Assembly (NCBI RefSeq): GCF_023698535.1
Contig: NZ_JALJCL010000003.1
Span: forward strand, 186,001-250,000
DNA length: 64,000 nucleotides
DNA from: Halorientalis regularis
GTDB lineage: Archaea; Halobacteriota; Halobacteria; Halobacteriales; Haloarculaceae
Reading direction: 5' to 3'
A program made the position numbers and the translations under genes. Below the pieces are notes generated by a model. That model searched no databases. It saw nothing but the letters and a program-made list of their open reading frames with translations, and was not told where the DNA came from. Below, in pieces: positions 6,561 to 15,435 of the stretch (the stretch's first letter is position 1; the number at the start of each line of letters is the position of its first letter).

Positions 6561-7759
6561 TATCCACCGTTTTCCGGCTCCTCGCCGTTCGTGTCCGTGA
6601 TGTCCTCGTCGGGGAACGAGATGAGGTTCTCCCGGCCGATCCGGAGTTTGTCGATGCGCCCCTCGTCGTCCATCGAGGAGAGCAACTGGGACACCTTCGC
6701 GTTCGACCAGTCGGTCTCTTTGACGATGTTCGCCTGTTTCATGCGCCCGCCGTTCCGTTCGAGCAGGCGCTCGATCCGTTCCTCGTCGCTCAGCAGTTCC
6801 TCGTCGATCTCGTCGTCGCCAGCCTCGGCGGCCGCGGCCGCCGTCCCGCCGTCGGTCGTCGACGCGGCCGTCTCGGCCGCTGCGGGCGGGCCGTCACCGT
6901 CGCCGCCACCGTCACCATCGTCGGTCGGCGCGGCCGGCGACGGCACGTCGAAGTCGCGTGTCGCGAGCAGATACGCGATCACGACGGCGACGAACAACGC
7001 CGCGATGCCGACGAGCAACAGCGGCGGGATACCGCCGGACTGCGGCCCGGGTGTGCTGTCGTTGGACGGCGTGGCGTTCCCGCTTCGCCGGTAGACGACC
7101 GACGGCTGGCTGACCTCGAAAGTCCCCTCCTGGTCACCTTCCCAGCGGAGCGACGCGTTCGTCACCGAGTATCCCGGTGGAGAGGCACTGTACAGGTCGT
7201 ACGCCCGCGGTGGAACGATGGTCAGCGTCTGGTTCGCACCCAGCGTCGGGAACCACGTCCCGTCGAGCGAGAGGAACACGTCGTCGACGTAGAGGTAGGT
7301 TCCGGACTTACGAGCGAACCCGGTCCAGGTGAACTCGAGCACGAGTTGCCCGGTATCACCCGTGAGGGAACTCCGTCGGGCCACATCGGTGATGTCCATC
7401 GGCCGACCGGTCGCGACGCTGGCGCGCTCGCTCGCCGTCCGTGCCGTCCTGATCGTGTCGAGCCCCGCGCCGCTCTCGAACTCCCGTGCGACCGATCCGA
7501 AAGCCGCCCGCTTTGCCTCGGTGTCGACCGTGTAGTTCCGTCTGATCGTCCACACCGCGTCACCGTCTGACCTGATCCCGACGTGGAACGTCGTGTCGGT
7601 CCGGTTGATTTCCGTGTCCTGTGTCTGGAGGGAGACGCCGCTGGAGACGGCTGGCTGGTGAGCCTCGGCCCCGTCGGCGAGCGCCGGGGCAGCCACCGGA
7701 CCTGCGGTCAGGAGGAGGGCGAGTGAGGCGAGCAGGGCGGCATGTGCCCGCGTCAACAT
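6560..7759 (-). CDS. Membrane-anchored winged-helix transcription regulator
   Basis: A 399-residue one-component regulator. An N-terminal signal sequence (residues 1-28) leads to an extracellular beta-rich domain of about 220 residues, a Ser/Pro/Gly spacer, a single membrane helix (PPLLLVGIAALFVAVVIAYL, about residues 255-275), an acidic linker rich in Gly/Asp/Ala, and a C-terminal winged-helix domain (LSDEERIERLLERNGGRMKQ through RIGRENLISF). This fits haloarchaeal proteins with DUF7345/DUF7343-type domains. It probably senses an envelope signal and acts on DNA near the membrane. It is divergent from the secreted-protein/pilin pair at 7951-9705, its likeliest target (inference). ATG 7759 is used because it directly begins the signal peptide. 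Confidence 0.75.
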   Translation of the reverse strand: MLTRAHAALLASLALLLTAGPVAAPALADGAEAHQPAVSSGVSLQTQDTEINRTDTTFHVGIRSDGDAVWTIRRNYTVDTEAKRAAFGSVAREFESGAGLDTIRTARTASERASVATGRPMDITDVARRSSLTGDTGQLVLEFTWTGFARKSGTYLYVDDVFLSLDGTWFPTLGANQTLTIVPPRAYDLYSASPPGYSVTNASLRWEGDQEGTFEVSQPSVVYRRSGNATPSNDSTPGPQSGGIPPLLLVGIAALFVAVVIAYLLATRDFDVPSPAAPTDDGDGGGDGDGPPAAAETAASTTDGGTAAAAAEAGDDEIDEELLSDEERIERLLERNGGRMKQANIVKETDWSNAKVSQLLSSMDDEGRIDKLRIGRENLISFPDEDITDTNGEEPENGG

Positions 7760-7950
7760 TAATCGTCTCTGGTCGCGCCTCGGGCAAAACACTTTCCATC
7801 AGATGAAAAAACGTCAGAAGCGGCTGTGAAAGGTCTAAGCGGCGCTCACACGGCGATAGAAAATTAGTCTGAGAGACATGAGTGCAGGGAACGACGGCGA
7901 GAGTCGGTCGGGTTTTTTGTAGTCCCACCTCCATGTGGCAGGTACCCGCC

Positions 7951-9213
7951 ATGCGATACCTACTCCCCGCGCTCGTGGCCGTGTTCGTCGTCACCGCGAC
8001 GGTGGCCGTCGGCACGCCGGCCCTCTCTCCCGGACCACAGTCGGGCACGGCGACACAGGCCGCGCCCGGTTCCATCGCCGCTCCCGTCACGACGGCCAGG
8101 AATACGACGAACTACCTGGAACTACCCACCGAAGACACGCGGAGCCGAATAGGCAACGCGTCGCTCGACCTCGGCGCTGCGGTGGCCACCGACAGCGCGC
8201 AACTACAGGAGACGTTCACTAGCGAGACGGACGTGGAACAGTTTCGTATGGCACCCAACTCGTCGGCCAAGACCGCCGTCCTTCGAGAGACTGCGACCGA
8301 CCTCAGGGACAGGACGAGCGCGCTGCGCCAGTTCCAGCGGCGCACTATCCAGCAGTTCGACGACGGGCAGATCTCGGCCAGGGTCGTGTTCAGACGGTTC
8401 GCAGTGATCGATTCACGCGCCCGAGCGATCGAAGAGAGCGCAGTCCGCATCCAGGGACTCGCCCAGTTCACGCCTCAGTACACCGTCCCGTTCGAGATCG
8501 AGAATCGGTTCAGCAACGCCAGACAGCGGGCCGGGCTGTTCTACACCGACCCGCGGCAGAATATCCGGTCGTCACTCGTCGGCACGCGCAACACGAAGCA
8601 GTTCCTGGTTCAGACCGGCAGTAGCGGCATCGTCCTGTCGAGTGCCGACAGCCGCCGCCAGGCGTACCTGCGTGAATCGTTCATCGACAACCGATTCCAG
8701 GAGGGCGGGAACGACCGATTCAACGGCGACATCACCGCCGCCATCGACTTCGTGTACGACCTGTACCCGTGGGCCGCCAGGGACAGCAATCAGCGAAACG
8801 ACGACATCGACTCGATGCTCAACGGCGTGTACCAGGCCAGCTTCGACCACAAACACGGTGAGTTACTGACCTACCTCGACGGGTCGAACGGCGAGATCTT
8901 CTTCGAGACCCAGGAAAAGCGGCTGTCGACGCTCCCGGTCGGCGAGACCGTCACCGCACGGAACGCCACCGCCGACCTCACCGCGCAGGTGAACCTGTCA
9001 CACCCGACCGGACCGATAGAGCTGACCGTCCGGGACACGGCGAGCGGGGACGCCGTCGATGCCCGAATCCTGATCGACGGCCAGTTCGTCGGCACGACCG
9101 GTGCCGACGGTCGCCTCTGGACGGTCCAGCCACGGACGAGTACACGGATCAAGGTGATCGCCGGTGACGACCACCTCACGTTCACCACCGCCCACGCCGT
9201 CACCGGAGGTTGA
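7951..9213 (+). CDS. Secreted haloarchaeal envelope protein (DUF7096/DUF7094-like)
   Basis: A 420-residue secreted protein. MRYLLPALVAVFVVTATVAV forms a signal peptide, with a probable cleavage site soon after. Next come a Thr/Asn-rich stretch with several N-glycosylation sequons (NTTN, NASL, NSSA), a helical, probably coiled-coil region (about residues 95-165, many Arg/Glu/Gln), a middle domain rich in Asn/Asp/Arg, and a C-terminal beta-sandwich-like domain (LTVRDTASGDAVDARILIDG onward). The layout recalls haloarchaeal DUF7096/DUF7094 proteins of unknown function. The start at 7951 is immediately followed by the signal peptide. It is followed after 27 bases by a pilin-like gene and is divergent from the membrane regulator. 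Confidence 0.65.
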   Translation: MRYLLPALVAVFVVTATVAVGTPALSPGPQSGTATQAAPGSIAAPVTTARNTTNYLELPTEDTRSRIGNASLDLGAAVATDSAQLQETFTSETDVEQFRMAPNSSAKTAVLRETATDLRDRTSALRQFQRRTIQQFDDGQISARVVFRRFAVIDSRARAIEESAVRIQGLAQFTPQYTVPFEIENRFSNARQRAGLFYTDPRQNIRSSLVGTRNTKQFLVQTGSSGIVLSSADSRRQAYLRESFIDNRFQEGGNDRFNGDITAAIDFVYDLYPWAARDSNQRNDDIDSMLNGVYQASFDHKHGELLTYLDGSNGEIFFETQEKRLSTLPVGETVTARNATADLTAQVNLSHPTGPIELTVRDTASGDAVDARILIDGQFVGTTGADGRLWTVQPRTSTRIKVIAGDDHLTFTTAHAVTGG

Positions 9214-9240
9214 AGTACGAAAGCGTCGCCACCGACCGGC

Positions 9241-9705
9241 GTGTCGACTCGCGCACTCAGCTCCGTCGTCGGCGTCGTCCTGTTGCTCGCGGTCGTCGTG
9301 CTCACGGCCGCCGCCGTCGGTGTGACCGCACTCGGCGCGGCACCGCCCGACGACGGCCCGACCCGGGCCGCCTTCGAGCTCCAGGCCGACGCCAGCGCGG
9401 ACCGGCTGACCCTCTTGCACCGCGGCGGCGACACCGTCGCCGTCTCCGCGCTCCAGGTCCGCGTCCGGATCGACGGCCGCCCGCTCGCGCACCAGCCACC
9501 GGTCCCCTTCTTCGCCGCCACCGGCTTCGAGTCCGGTCCGACCGGGCCGTTCAACACCGCCGCCGACGGCGACTGGCAGGCCGGTGAGCGCGCGAGCGTG
9601 CGGCTGGCGGGCACGAACGACCCCGAGATAGCGCCGGGGTCGCAGGTGACGGTCGACCTCTATCTCGACGGGCACAAGCTGGCGGAACTGGCGGCGACAG
9701 CCTAA
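9241..9705 (+). CDS. Archaeal type IV pilin-like secreted protein
   Basis: A 154-residue protein starting at GTG 9241. The N-terminus STRALSSVVGVVLLLAVVVL is a class III (prepilin-type) signal: a short basic lead, then a hydrophobic helix in which SSVVGVVLL matches the archaeal pilin N-terminal domain. The remainder is a beta-rich extracellular domain (about residues 40-154). Prepilin peptidase PibD would process it, and it could form or decorate a pilus-like surface fibre. Its position right behind the 7951-9213 gene suggests joint expression and a shared surface structure. No assembly ATPase or membrane platform gene is nearby. Confidence 0.7.
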   Translation: MSTRALSSVVGVVLLLAVVVLTAAAVGVTALGAAPPDDGPTRAAFELQADASADRLTLLHRGGDTVAVSALQVRVRIDGRPLAHQPPVPFFAATGFESGPTGPFNTAADGDWQAGERASVRLAGTNDPEIAPGSQVTVDLYLDGHKLAELAATA

Positions 9706-9839
9706 CTCTCACTCAGGAACCTGCGCCACCGTCGCAATCCCACCTGTTTCCGCTCGGGGTCGCGGGACGACCCACTCGCGCAAAAACGTGGGCGAAAAGG
9801 CCGAGCGGTCCCTGCGATCACGCCCGGTACAATTCCTCG
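9706..9839. other. Convergent spacer with dispersed element copy B
   Basis: This 134-base gap between two convergent genes contains CCCACTCGCGCAAAAACG and the following GTGGGCGAAAAGG (9771-9800), matching the core at 4551-4574. Otherwise no structure stands out. Confidence 0.6.
9771..9800 (+). repeat. Dispersed CGCAAAAACGTGGGCGAAAA element, copy B
   Basis: The 20-base core is identical to that at 4551-4574 apart from flanks, and is again just downstream of gene ends (pilin-like gene on one side, methyltransferase on the other). Confidence 0.8.
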
Positions 9840-10463
9840 TTACTCCGGCACCGTCGCGACCGTCGTGATCGCGATCTCGGGGTTGTACTCCGGCCCCATA
9901 GTGTGGTGATCGAAGTCGACGAAGCCGGCTTCCCGGAACATCCGGTCGGCCTCGCGCTCGTCGTAAAAGAGCATGATCGCGTCGGCGAGTTTCTGGAACA
10001 CCGACGAGTTGGGGTAGTTGGGGCCGACGATCAGCACCTGGCCGCCGGGTTTGGCGACGCGGCGGCACTCCTCGAGGGCGTCGACGGGGTTGGGCCAGTA
10101 CTCGATGGAGCCAGAGGACCACACCACGTCGAAGGTGTTCTCACGGAAGGGGAGCCGTTCGGCGTCGCCGAGGTGGAAGTTCACGGGGCCGTCGCGTTTG
10201 CCGAACTTCTCGTAGGCTTTCTCCAGCTGGTGGGGACTCTGATCGAGGCCGTAGACGGTGTCCACGCGGTCGAGGAGACCCTCGGTCGCGAAGCCGGTGC
10301 CACACCCGATGTCGAGGACCCGATCGTCGCGCTCGACGTCGAGGAGGTCGATGGCCGCCGTGCGCATCTCCTCGTTCCAGATGAAGGGGTTGATCTGGTC
10401 GTACACCTTCGAGAGGTACTTGTAGAAGAGCCGGGCCCGGGACTTGTTCTCGAGGACTCCCAT
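9840..10463 (-). CDS. Class I SAM-dependent methyltransferase
   Basis: A 207-residue methyltransferase. Motif I is VLDIGCGTGF (about residues 48-57), the acidic residue binding SAM ribose is in YGLDQSP, and FHLGDAERLPF and FDVVWSSGSIEYWPNP cover motifs II-III. The N-terminal LFYKYLSKVYDQINPFIW resembles quinone-ring methyltransferases of the MenG/UbiE and 2-methyl-6-phytylbenzoquinone type, so a role in methylmenaquinone or another prenyl-lipid pathway is plausible but unproven. ATG 10463 is chosen; the longer frame upstream lacks halophilic character. It is divergent from the ATP synthase operon. Confidence 0.75.
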   Translation of the reverse strand: MGVLENKSRARLFYKYLSKVYDQINPFIWNEEMRTAAIDLLDVERDDRVLDIGCGTGFATEGLLDRVDTVYGLDQSPHQLEKAYEKFGKRDGPVNFHLGDAERLPFRENTFDVVWSSGSIEYWPNPVDALEECRRVAKPGGQVLIVGPNYPNSSVFQKLADAIMLFYDEREADRMFREAGFVDFDHHTMGPEYNPEIAITTVATVPE

Positions 10464-10597
10464 TGGCTCAGCATAGGGCGCTGGAAGTGATAATTCCCCG
10501 GATTTCCGGCCGCCGACGGGCCGGGGAAAGGGGGCGATCGGCCGTGAACGTGTCACACAGCTACGAACGAGTGGGTGTGGCGGCAAACTTCGCAACT

Positions 10598-10607
10598 ACC
10601 ATATAGC
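10598..10607 (+). promoter_or_regulatory. TATA-like promoter of the ATP synthase operon
   Basis: ACCATATAGC lies about 30 bases upstream of the atpH ATG at 10635, giving a start of transcription a few bases before translation start, as is usual in haloarchaea. Confidence 0.5.
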
Positions 10608-10634
10608 CGCTTCTGTAATCTCCGGATGATTCAA

Positions 10635-10967
10635 ATGCCAAGGCCAGAGGTTCTCGATCGGATCAAAGAGACCGAACAGGAGGCCGACGAGATCGTCGCC
10701 GAGGCCCAGGAGGAGGCCGAAGCGACGATCTCCGAGGCTCGGGAGGAGGCCGAGGAGATTCGCCAGCAGGCCCGCGAGGAGGCCGAGGAGCGGGCTCAGC
10801 AACGCCTCGAGGACGCCCGCGACGAGATCGAGGCCGAGCGCGAGAAGATCCTCGCGGAGGGTGACGAACGACGCGAGGAGCTGGAAAAACAGGCCGAGAC
10901 GCAGCGCGACGAGGTGATCGAACACGTAACCGATCTGTTCGAGGAGGCGGTGCATGCTCAGACCTGA
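10635..10967 (+). CDS. atpH: A-type ATP synthase subunit H (peripheral stalk)
   Basis: A 110-residue, almost wholly helical protein (Glu/Ala/Arg heptads from residue 5 to 95), forming the right-handed coiled coil of the peripheral stalk with subunit E. The start MPRPEVLDRI matches haloarchaeal AtpH/AhaH; another in-frame ATG at 10626 would add three residues. It is the first gene of the operon and overlaps atpI by 14 bases, implying translational coupling. Subunit H resists torque between the A1 head and subunit I. Confidence 0.9.
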   Translation: MPRPEVLDRIKETEQEADEIVAEAQEEAEATISEAREEAEEIRQQAREEAEERAQQRLEDARDEIEAEREKILAEGDERREELEKQAETQRDEVIEHVTDLFEEAVHAQT

Positions 10968-13305
10968 ACAAATGAGTCGGGTCTCGGTGACCGGCTCCAA
11001 ACAGGTCATGGAGTCGGTCGTCGAGACCGTGCACGATCTGCGTCTGGTCGACCTCAGCGACTACGACGGCGCGTGGGAGGGCTTCGAGCCCGGCACGCCC
11101 GCCGAAGGCGGCGACGCGGCCTCCGAGAAGCTCGTCACCGTCCGCTCGCTGAAGTCCATCCTCGACGTCGACGAGGCCAACGCTGGCCCGACGCGGCTGG
11201 TGACCGAGGACGCCCTCGACGAGGAACTCGAAGACATCCGCGAGGAGGTCAACGAACTCGACGACCGCCGCGAGGAGTTGCGGGACGAACTCCGGACGGT
11301 CGAAGAGCGCATCGACAGCGTCGAACCGTTCGCGGCGCTGGGCATCGACCTGGATCTCCTGACGGGGTACGACTCGCTGGCCGTCGGCGTCGGCGAAGGC
11401 GACCCCGAGACCATCGAGGCCGAACTCGCCGGTGACGATAGCGTCGCCGCCTTCGAGGTGTTCTCGGAGGACGACGCGGTCGCCGTCTTCGTCTACCCCG
11501 AGGCGACCGACCCCGTGGAAGAAGGCGTCGACGCCTCGGTCCAGGACCTGCTCGTCGGAGCCGACTTCCAGGCATACGACGTGCCCGACGCCGAGGGCAG
11601 TCCCGAGGAGTATATCTCCGAGCTGCACCACCGCAAACAGCAACTCGAGTCCAAACTCGACACGGTCGAGGACGAACTCGAAGACCTCAAACTCGACGTG
11701 GCCGGCTTCCTGCTGGCCGCCGAGGAGACGCTGGCCATCGAGGCACAGAAGTCCGAAGCACCCCTCTCCTTCGCGACGACCGAGAACGCCTTCGTCGCGG
11801 AGGGCTGGCTCCCGACCGACGAGTACGAGCGCCTCGAACGCGCGCTCGCCGACGCCGTCGGGGACCACGTCGAGGTCGAGGAACTCGAACGCGCCGACTA
11901 CGACGAGGACGGCCACGCCCGCCACGCCGAAGACGTGACCGAAGGACCGCCCGCGGCCGGCGGCGCGACCGAGACGGACCTCGGCGCGAGCGTCGGCGGT
12001 GACGTGACCGACGGCGCGGAGTCACCCGCCGAAGCGGAGGCCGAGCAGGAGCAGGAGAAAGAGACGGTTGCGGACGGTGGTCACGCGAGCGCAGCGAGTG
12101 TGACTTCGTCAGAGCCTCGCTCTGACGGTGGGAGTGTTACGATGGGCAGCGACTCCCCGCCGGTCATCCAGGACAACCCCGGCGCGGCCAAGCCGTTCGA
12201 GGCACTGGTCGAGGTCATCAACCGACCCAAGTACACCGAGTTCGACCCCACAGTGCTCGTCTTCCTGACGTTCCCGGCCTTCTTCGGGTTCATGATCGGT
12301 GACCTGGGCTACGGGATCCTCTACATGGGACTGGGCTACTGGCTCTACAGCAGTTTCGACAGCGACGTGATCCGGAGTCTCGGTGGCGTCGGCATGTGGG
12401 CCGGCGGCTTCACCGCGATATTCGGCATCCTCTACGGTGAGATATTCGGCCTCCACCTGATCTCGTCGTATCTGTGGGAGGGCGCGCTCGGTATGGGCGG
12501 GTCACCCCTGCACAAGGGCCTCCAGCCCAAGTACGGGGACTACGCACTCGGCTGGCTCGTGTTGAGCCTGCTGGCCGGCGTCCTCCACCTGACCATCGGC
12601 TGGGTCCTCGACTTCATCGAGAACCTCGAACACGGCTTCATGGACGCGCTCGGAGAGAGCGGCTCCTGGCTGATGATGATGTTCGGCCTGTGGGCCTGGA
12701 TCTTCGCGGGCGCGTTCGGGAGCGCACCGTCGATCCTCTACGGCTCCGAGAGCGTCTTCGCCGGGAACCCGATCCCGCTCGGCTTCACCGGCTTCTCGCC
12801 GACGATGGGGCTCGCGGGGCTGGCCGTATTCTTCGTCGGCCTGGCGCTCCTGACCTACACCGAACCCATCGAGTTCGTCGAGTTCCTGAACGTGCTGGTC
12901 AACGTCCTCTCGTACACGCGGCTGGCGGCGGTCCTGCTGGCCAAGGCGGGAATGGCCTTCGTGGTCAACCTGCTTTTCTTCGGCGTGTTCGTCACCGGCG
13001 ACGGCGCGTGGCACTTCGGCATCGGTCACTCACCGAGTCACGTGCTCGAACAGGGAACCTACCACGGCCACGAGGTCACGAGCGTGATGTTCGAAGGGCT
13101 GGCCCACTCTGGCATCGCCGGCCTGGTCGGCGGTCTGCTCGTCCTCGTCGTGGGCCACCTGCTCGTGCTGGCGCTCGGTGTGACGAGTGCCGGTCTGCAG
13201 GCGGTGCGTCTCGAGTACGTCGAGTTCTTCGGGAAGTTCTACGAGGGCGGCGGTCGTGCGTACTCGCCCTTCGGCTACGACCGCGAGTACACGACCGAGG
13301 ACTGA
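10954..13305 (+). CDS. atpI: A-type ATP synthase subunit I (membrane stator)
   Basis: A 783-residue subunit I (a/I fusion type). Residues 1-335 are the cytosolic arm with long coiled coils (ELEDIREEVNELDDRREELR and HHRKQQLESKLDTVEDELED regions). Residues 335-410 are an acidic, Ala/Gly/Glu-rich linker. About eight membrane helices follow, starting at LVFLTFPAFFGFMIGDLGYG. The essential ion-path arginine lies in VLSYTRLAAVLLAKAG. The linker is unusually long and includes about 16 codons made from palindromic DNA (12080-12126). It overlaps atpH at its 5' end; a 183-base gap with a promoter-like sequence follows before atpK. Confidence 0.95.
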   Translation: MLRPEQMSRVSVTGSKQVMESVVETVHDLRLVDLSDYDGAWEGFEPGTPAEGGDAASEKLVTVRSLKSILDVDEANAGPTRLVTEDALDEELEDIREEVNELDDRREELRDELRTVEERIDSVEPFAALGIDLDLLTGYDSLAVGVGEGDPETIEAELAGDDSVAAFEVFSEDDAVAVFVYPEATDPVEEGVDASVQDLLVGADFQAYDVPDAEGSPEEYISELHHRKQQLESKLDTVEDELEDLKLDVAGFLLAAEETLAIEAQKSEAPLSFATTENAFVAEGWLPTDEYERLERALADAVGDHVEVEELERADYDEDGHARHAEDVTEGPPAAGGATETDLGASVGGDVTDGAESPAEAEAEQEQEKETVADGGHASAASVTSSEPRSDGGSVTMGSDSPPVIQDNPGAAKPFEALVEVINRPKYTEFDPTVLVFLTFPAFFGFMIGDLGYGILYMGLGYWLYSSFDSDVIRSLGGVGMWAGGFTAIFGILYGEIFGLHLISSYLWEGALGMGGSPLHKGLQPKYGDYALGWLVLSLLAGVLHLTIGWVLDFIENLEHGFMDALGESGSWLMMMFGLWAWIFAGAFGSAPSILYGSESVFAGNPIPLGFTGFSPTMGLAGLAVFFVGLALLTYTEPIEFVEFLNVLVNVLSYTRLAAVLLAKAGMAFVVNLLFFGVFVTGDGAWHFGIGHSPSHVLEQGTYHGHEVTSVMFEGLAHSGIAGLVGGLLVLVVGHLLVLALGVTSAGLQAVRLEYVEFFGKFYEGGGRAYSPFGYDREYTTED
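12080..12126 (+). repeat. Paired palindromes inside the atpI linker
   Basis: GTCAC...GTGAC (12080-12104) and the perfect GTCAGAGC-CTC-GCTCTGAC (12108-12126) are adjacent. They resemble the short palindromes common in haloarchaeal intergenic DNA but are read in frame here as GGHASAASVTSSEPRSDGG in the acidic linker of subunit I (about residues 375-393). Confidence 0.6.
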
Positions 13306-13424
13306 CGGTTCAGGCAGTTTTTGCACGGCGTTCGCGTGGCGCGGGTCGCTGCGTCCGGTTAGTTTCCCGAGCCGTGAGACTGTCTCTCATCGGGTTTTCA
13401 CGCGCTGACGACGGCATTTGGGAA

Positions 13425-13432
13425 GTTTTATG
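13425..13432 (+). promoter_or_regulatory. Possible internal promoter before atpK
   Basis: GTTTTATG within an AT-richer patch about 60 bases before the atpK ATG sits in the only large gap of the operon. Extra transcription here would match the high copy number of the c subunit. Inferred from position. Confidence 0.35.
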
Positions 13433-13488
13433 AAGCCCGTAGAGACATATCCGGATGTTCGGAGCGAGCGAATCCCGGAATCCAAATC

Positions 13489-13770
13489 ATGATCGACACA
13501 TTCACCGCGGTACTGACCGCACTCGGACCGGTTCTGCAGGAAGGTGGCGCACAGACGATCGAACAGGCACCCGCTATTCCGCCCGCAGCCGCAGCAGCGC
13601 TGGCGGTCGGGCTGGCGGCCTTCGGCGCGGGCTTCGCGGAGCGCGGTATCGGTGCGGCCGCGGTCGGCGCGATCGCCGAGGACGACGACATGTTCGGTCG
13701 TGGGCTGATCCTCACGGTCCTTCCCGAGACGCTGGTGATCCTGGCGCTGGTCGTCGTCTTCGTCGTCTAA
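13489..13770 (+). CDS. atpK: A-type ATP synthase subunit K (c-ring proteolipid)
   Basis: A 93-residue proteolipid with a weakly hydrophobic N-terminal extension (residues 1-20) and two membrane helices (about 32-52 and 70-92) joined by a polar loop containing EDDDMFGRG. The ion-carrying carboxylate is Glu80 in VLPETLVILAL. Helix 1 carries the small-residue packing AVGLAAFGAGFAERG typical of c subunits. The motif set does not include the Gln/Ser/Thr liganding group typical of Na+-binding rings, so H+ coupling is expected. It is followed after 22 bases by atpE. Confidence 0.95.
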   Translation: MIDTFTAVLTALGPVLQEGGAQTIEQAPAIPPAAAAALAVGLAAFGAGFAERGIGAAAVGAIAEDDDMFGRGLILTVLPETLVILALVVVFVV

Positions 13771-13792
13771 ACGCCCTCAACTTTCTCTAACT

Positions 13793-14377
13793 ATGAGCCT
13801 TGATACGGTCGTAGAGGACATCCGAGACGAAGCCCGCGCGCGTGCGGAGGAAATCATGTCCGAGGCGGAGGCCGAAGCCGAGGAGATCGTCGCCGAGGCC
13901 GAACGCGACGCCGAGGAGATCCGCAGCGAGCGCGAGGCAGAGGTAGCATCGACCATCGAACAGGAGCGTGAACAGCGCCTCTCCAGTGCCAAGCTCGAGG
14001 CCAAACAGAAGCGTCTCGAAGCGCGCCGGAACGTCCTCGGCGAGGTTCGCGAGGCCGTCGAATCGGAGATCGCCGACATCGAAGGCGACGACCGCGAAGA
14101 GCTGACCCACGAACTGCTCGTCGCGGCCACCGAGGAGTTCGACACCGACGACGAACTCGCGGTTCACGGACACGCCGACGACGAGGCGCTGATCGAGTCA
14201 CTGCTCGACGAGGAAGGGCTGGACGGGTACTTCGCCGGCGAGTCCGACTGCCTCGGCGGCGTCGTCGTCGAGAGCGAGGGCTCGCGGATCCGCGTGAACA
14301 ACACCTTCGACTCGATCGTCGACGAGGTCTGGGAGGACAACCTCGGCGAGATCAGCGACAGACTGTTCGAGCAATGA
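13793..14377 (+). CDS. atpE: A-type ATP synthase subunit E (peripheral stalk)
   Basis: A 194-residue subunit E. Residues 5-90 are a continuous charged helix (EARARAEEIMSEAEAEAEEI and onward) that pairs with subunit H; the C-terminal half is a mixed alpha/beta domain (VHGHADDEALIESLL through RVNNTFDSIVDEVWE) that contacts the catalytic head. Its stop overlaps the atpC start as ATGA, indicating coupled translation. Length and layout are normal for the family. Confidence 0.93.
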   Translation: MSLDTVVEDIRDEARARAEEIMSEAEAEAEEIVAEAERDAEEIRSEREAEVASTIEQEREQRLSSAKLEAKQKRLEARRNVLGEVREAVESEIADIEGDDREELTHELLVAATEEFDTDDELAVHGHADDEALIESLLDEEGLDGYFAGESDCLGGVVVESEGSRIRVNNTFDSIVDEVWEDNLGEISDRLFEQ

Positions 14378-15435
14378 GTACGGAACGGACCGCGGGCGGC
14401 AGCAACTACGAGTACGTGATCGCGCGAGTCCGCTCGCGCCGCGCCGCGCTGTTCGACGACGACGATTACCGGAAGCTGATCCGGATGGGGCCGGGCGAGA
14501 TCGCCCGGTTCATGGAGGAAAGCGAGTACGAGAGCGAGATGAACGCCCTGGGTGCGCGCCACTCGGGCGTCGACCTCATCGAGTACGCGCTGAACCGCAA
14601 CGTCGCCAAACACTTCGACGATCTGTTGCAGTGGGCCAACGGCCAGCTGTACGACTACGTGGCTCGCTACCTCCGGAAGTTCGACGTCTGGAACGTCAAG
14701 ACGATCATCCGGGGACTGTACGCCGGCACCAACCCCAGCGACGTGGAGACGGACCTCATCCGGGCGGGCGAGTTCGACGACGCCTTCCTGGACCAGTTGC
14801 TCAACGCCGGGTCCATCGAGGAACTCGTGGAACTGCTCGAACCGACTCGCTTCGGCGACCCCCTCGCCGAGGCCTACGCGGTCTACGAGGACGAGGGCGT
14901 CCTCGTGCCGCTGGAGAACGCCCTCGACCGGGCCTTCTACGAGGACCTGTTGACGGGCCTGTCGGGCGAGCAGTCCCGGGCGATGGAGCTGTACGTCGAG
15001 TTCCTCAGCGCGGAAGTCGACTTCCGGAACCTCCGGAACGCCTTCCGGCTGGCCCGCAGTGGTGCGGACCTGGAGCCCTCGGAGTACTACATCGAGGGCG
15101 GCAAGCTGTTCGACGCCGACGAGATCCGCCAGCTGGCGCGCAACCGCGACCAGCTCGTCGAGTTCGTCCGGTCGAGCAAGTACGGCGACGACCTCGAGGC
15201 GGGGCTGGACACCCTGGAGGCGGCCGACAGCCTCATCGAGTTCGAGCGCGCCCTGGACGCGGCGCTTCTGGAGTACTCGGGGCGGCTGTCCAACCGGTAT
15301 CCGCTGTCGATCTGCCCGGTCCTGGCGTACGTGCTGGCCAAGGAGCGTGAGGTCGACAACATCCGTGCCATCGCACGCGGCCGGGAGGGCGGCCTCTCCA
15401 CCGACGAGATCGAGAACGAGCTGGTGATACTATGA
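14374..15435 (+). CDS. atpC: A-type ATP synthase subunit C (central rotor cap)
   Basis: A 353-residue V-type subunit d/A-type subunit C homologue, an all-helical funnel sitting on the c-ring that links it to subunits D and F. The family pattern YEYVIARVRSRRAALFDDDDY opens the protein, and KFDVWNVKTIIRGLYAG and YPLSICPVLAYVLAKEREVDNIRAIARGRE-like stretches mark the family repeats and C-terminus. It overlaps atpE and atpF by four bases each. Confidence 0.93.
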   Translation: MSTERTAGGSNYEYVIARVRSRRAALFDDDDYRKLIRMGPGEIARFMEESEYESEMNALGARHSGVDLIEYALNRNVAKHFDDLLQWANGQLYDYVARYLRKFDVWNVKTIIRGLYAGTNPSDVETDLIRAGEFDDAFLDQLLNAGSIEELVELLEPTRFGDPLAEAYAVYEDEGVLVPLENALDRAFYEDLLTGLSGEQSRAMELYVEFLSAEVDFRNLRNAFRLARSGADLEPSEYYIEGGKLFDADEIRQLARNRDQLVEFVRSSKYGDDLEAGLDTLEAADSLIEFERALDAALLEYSGRLSNRYPLSICPVLAYVLAKEREVDNIRAIARGREGGLSTDEIENELVIL

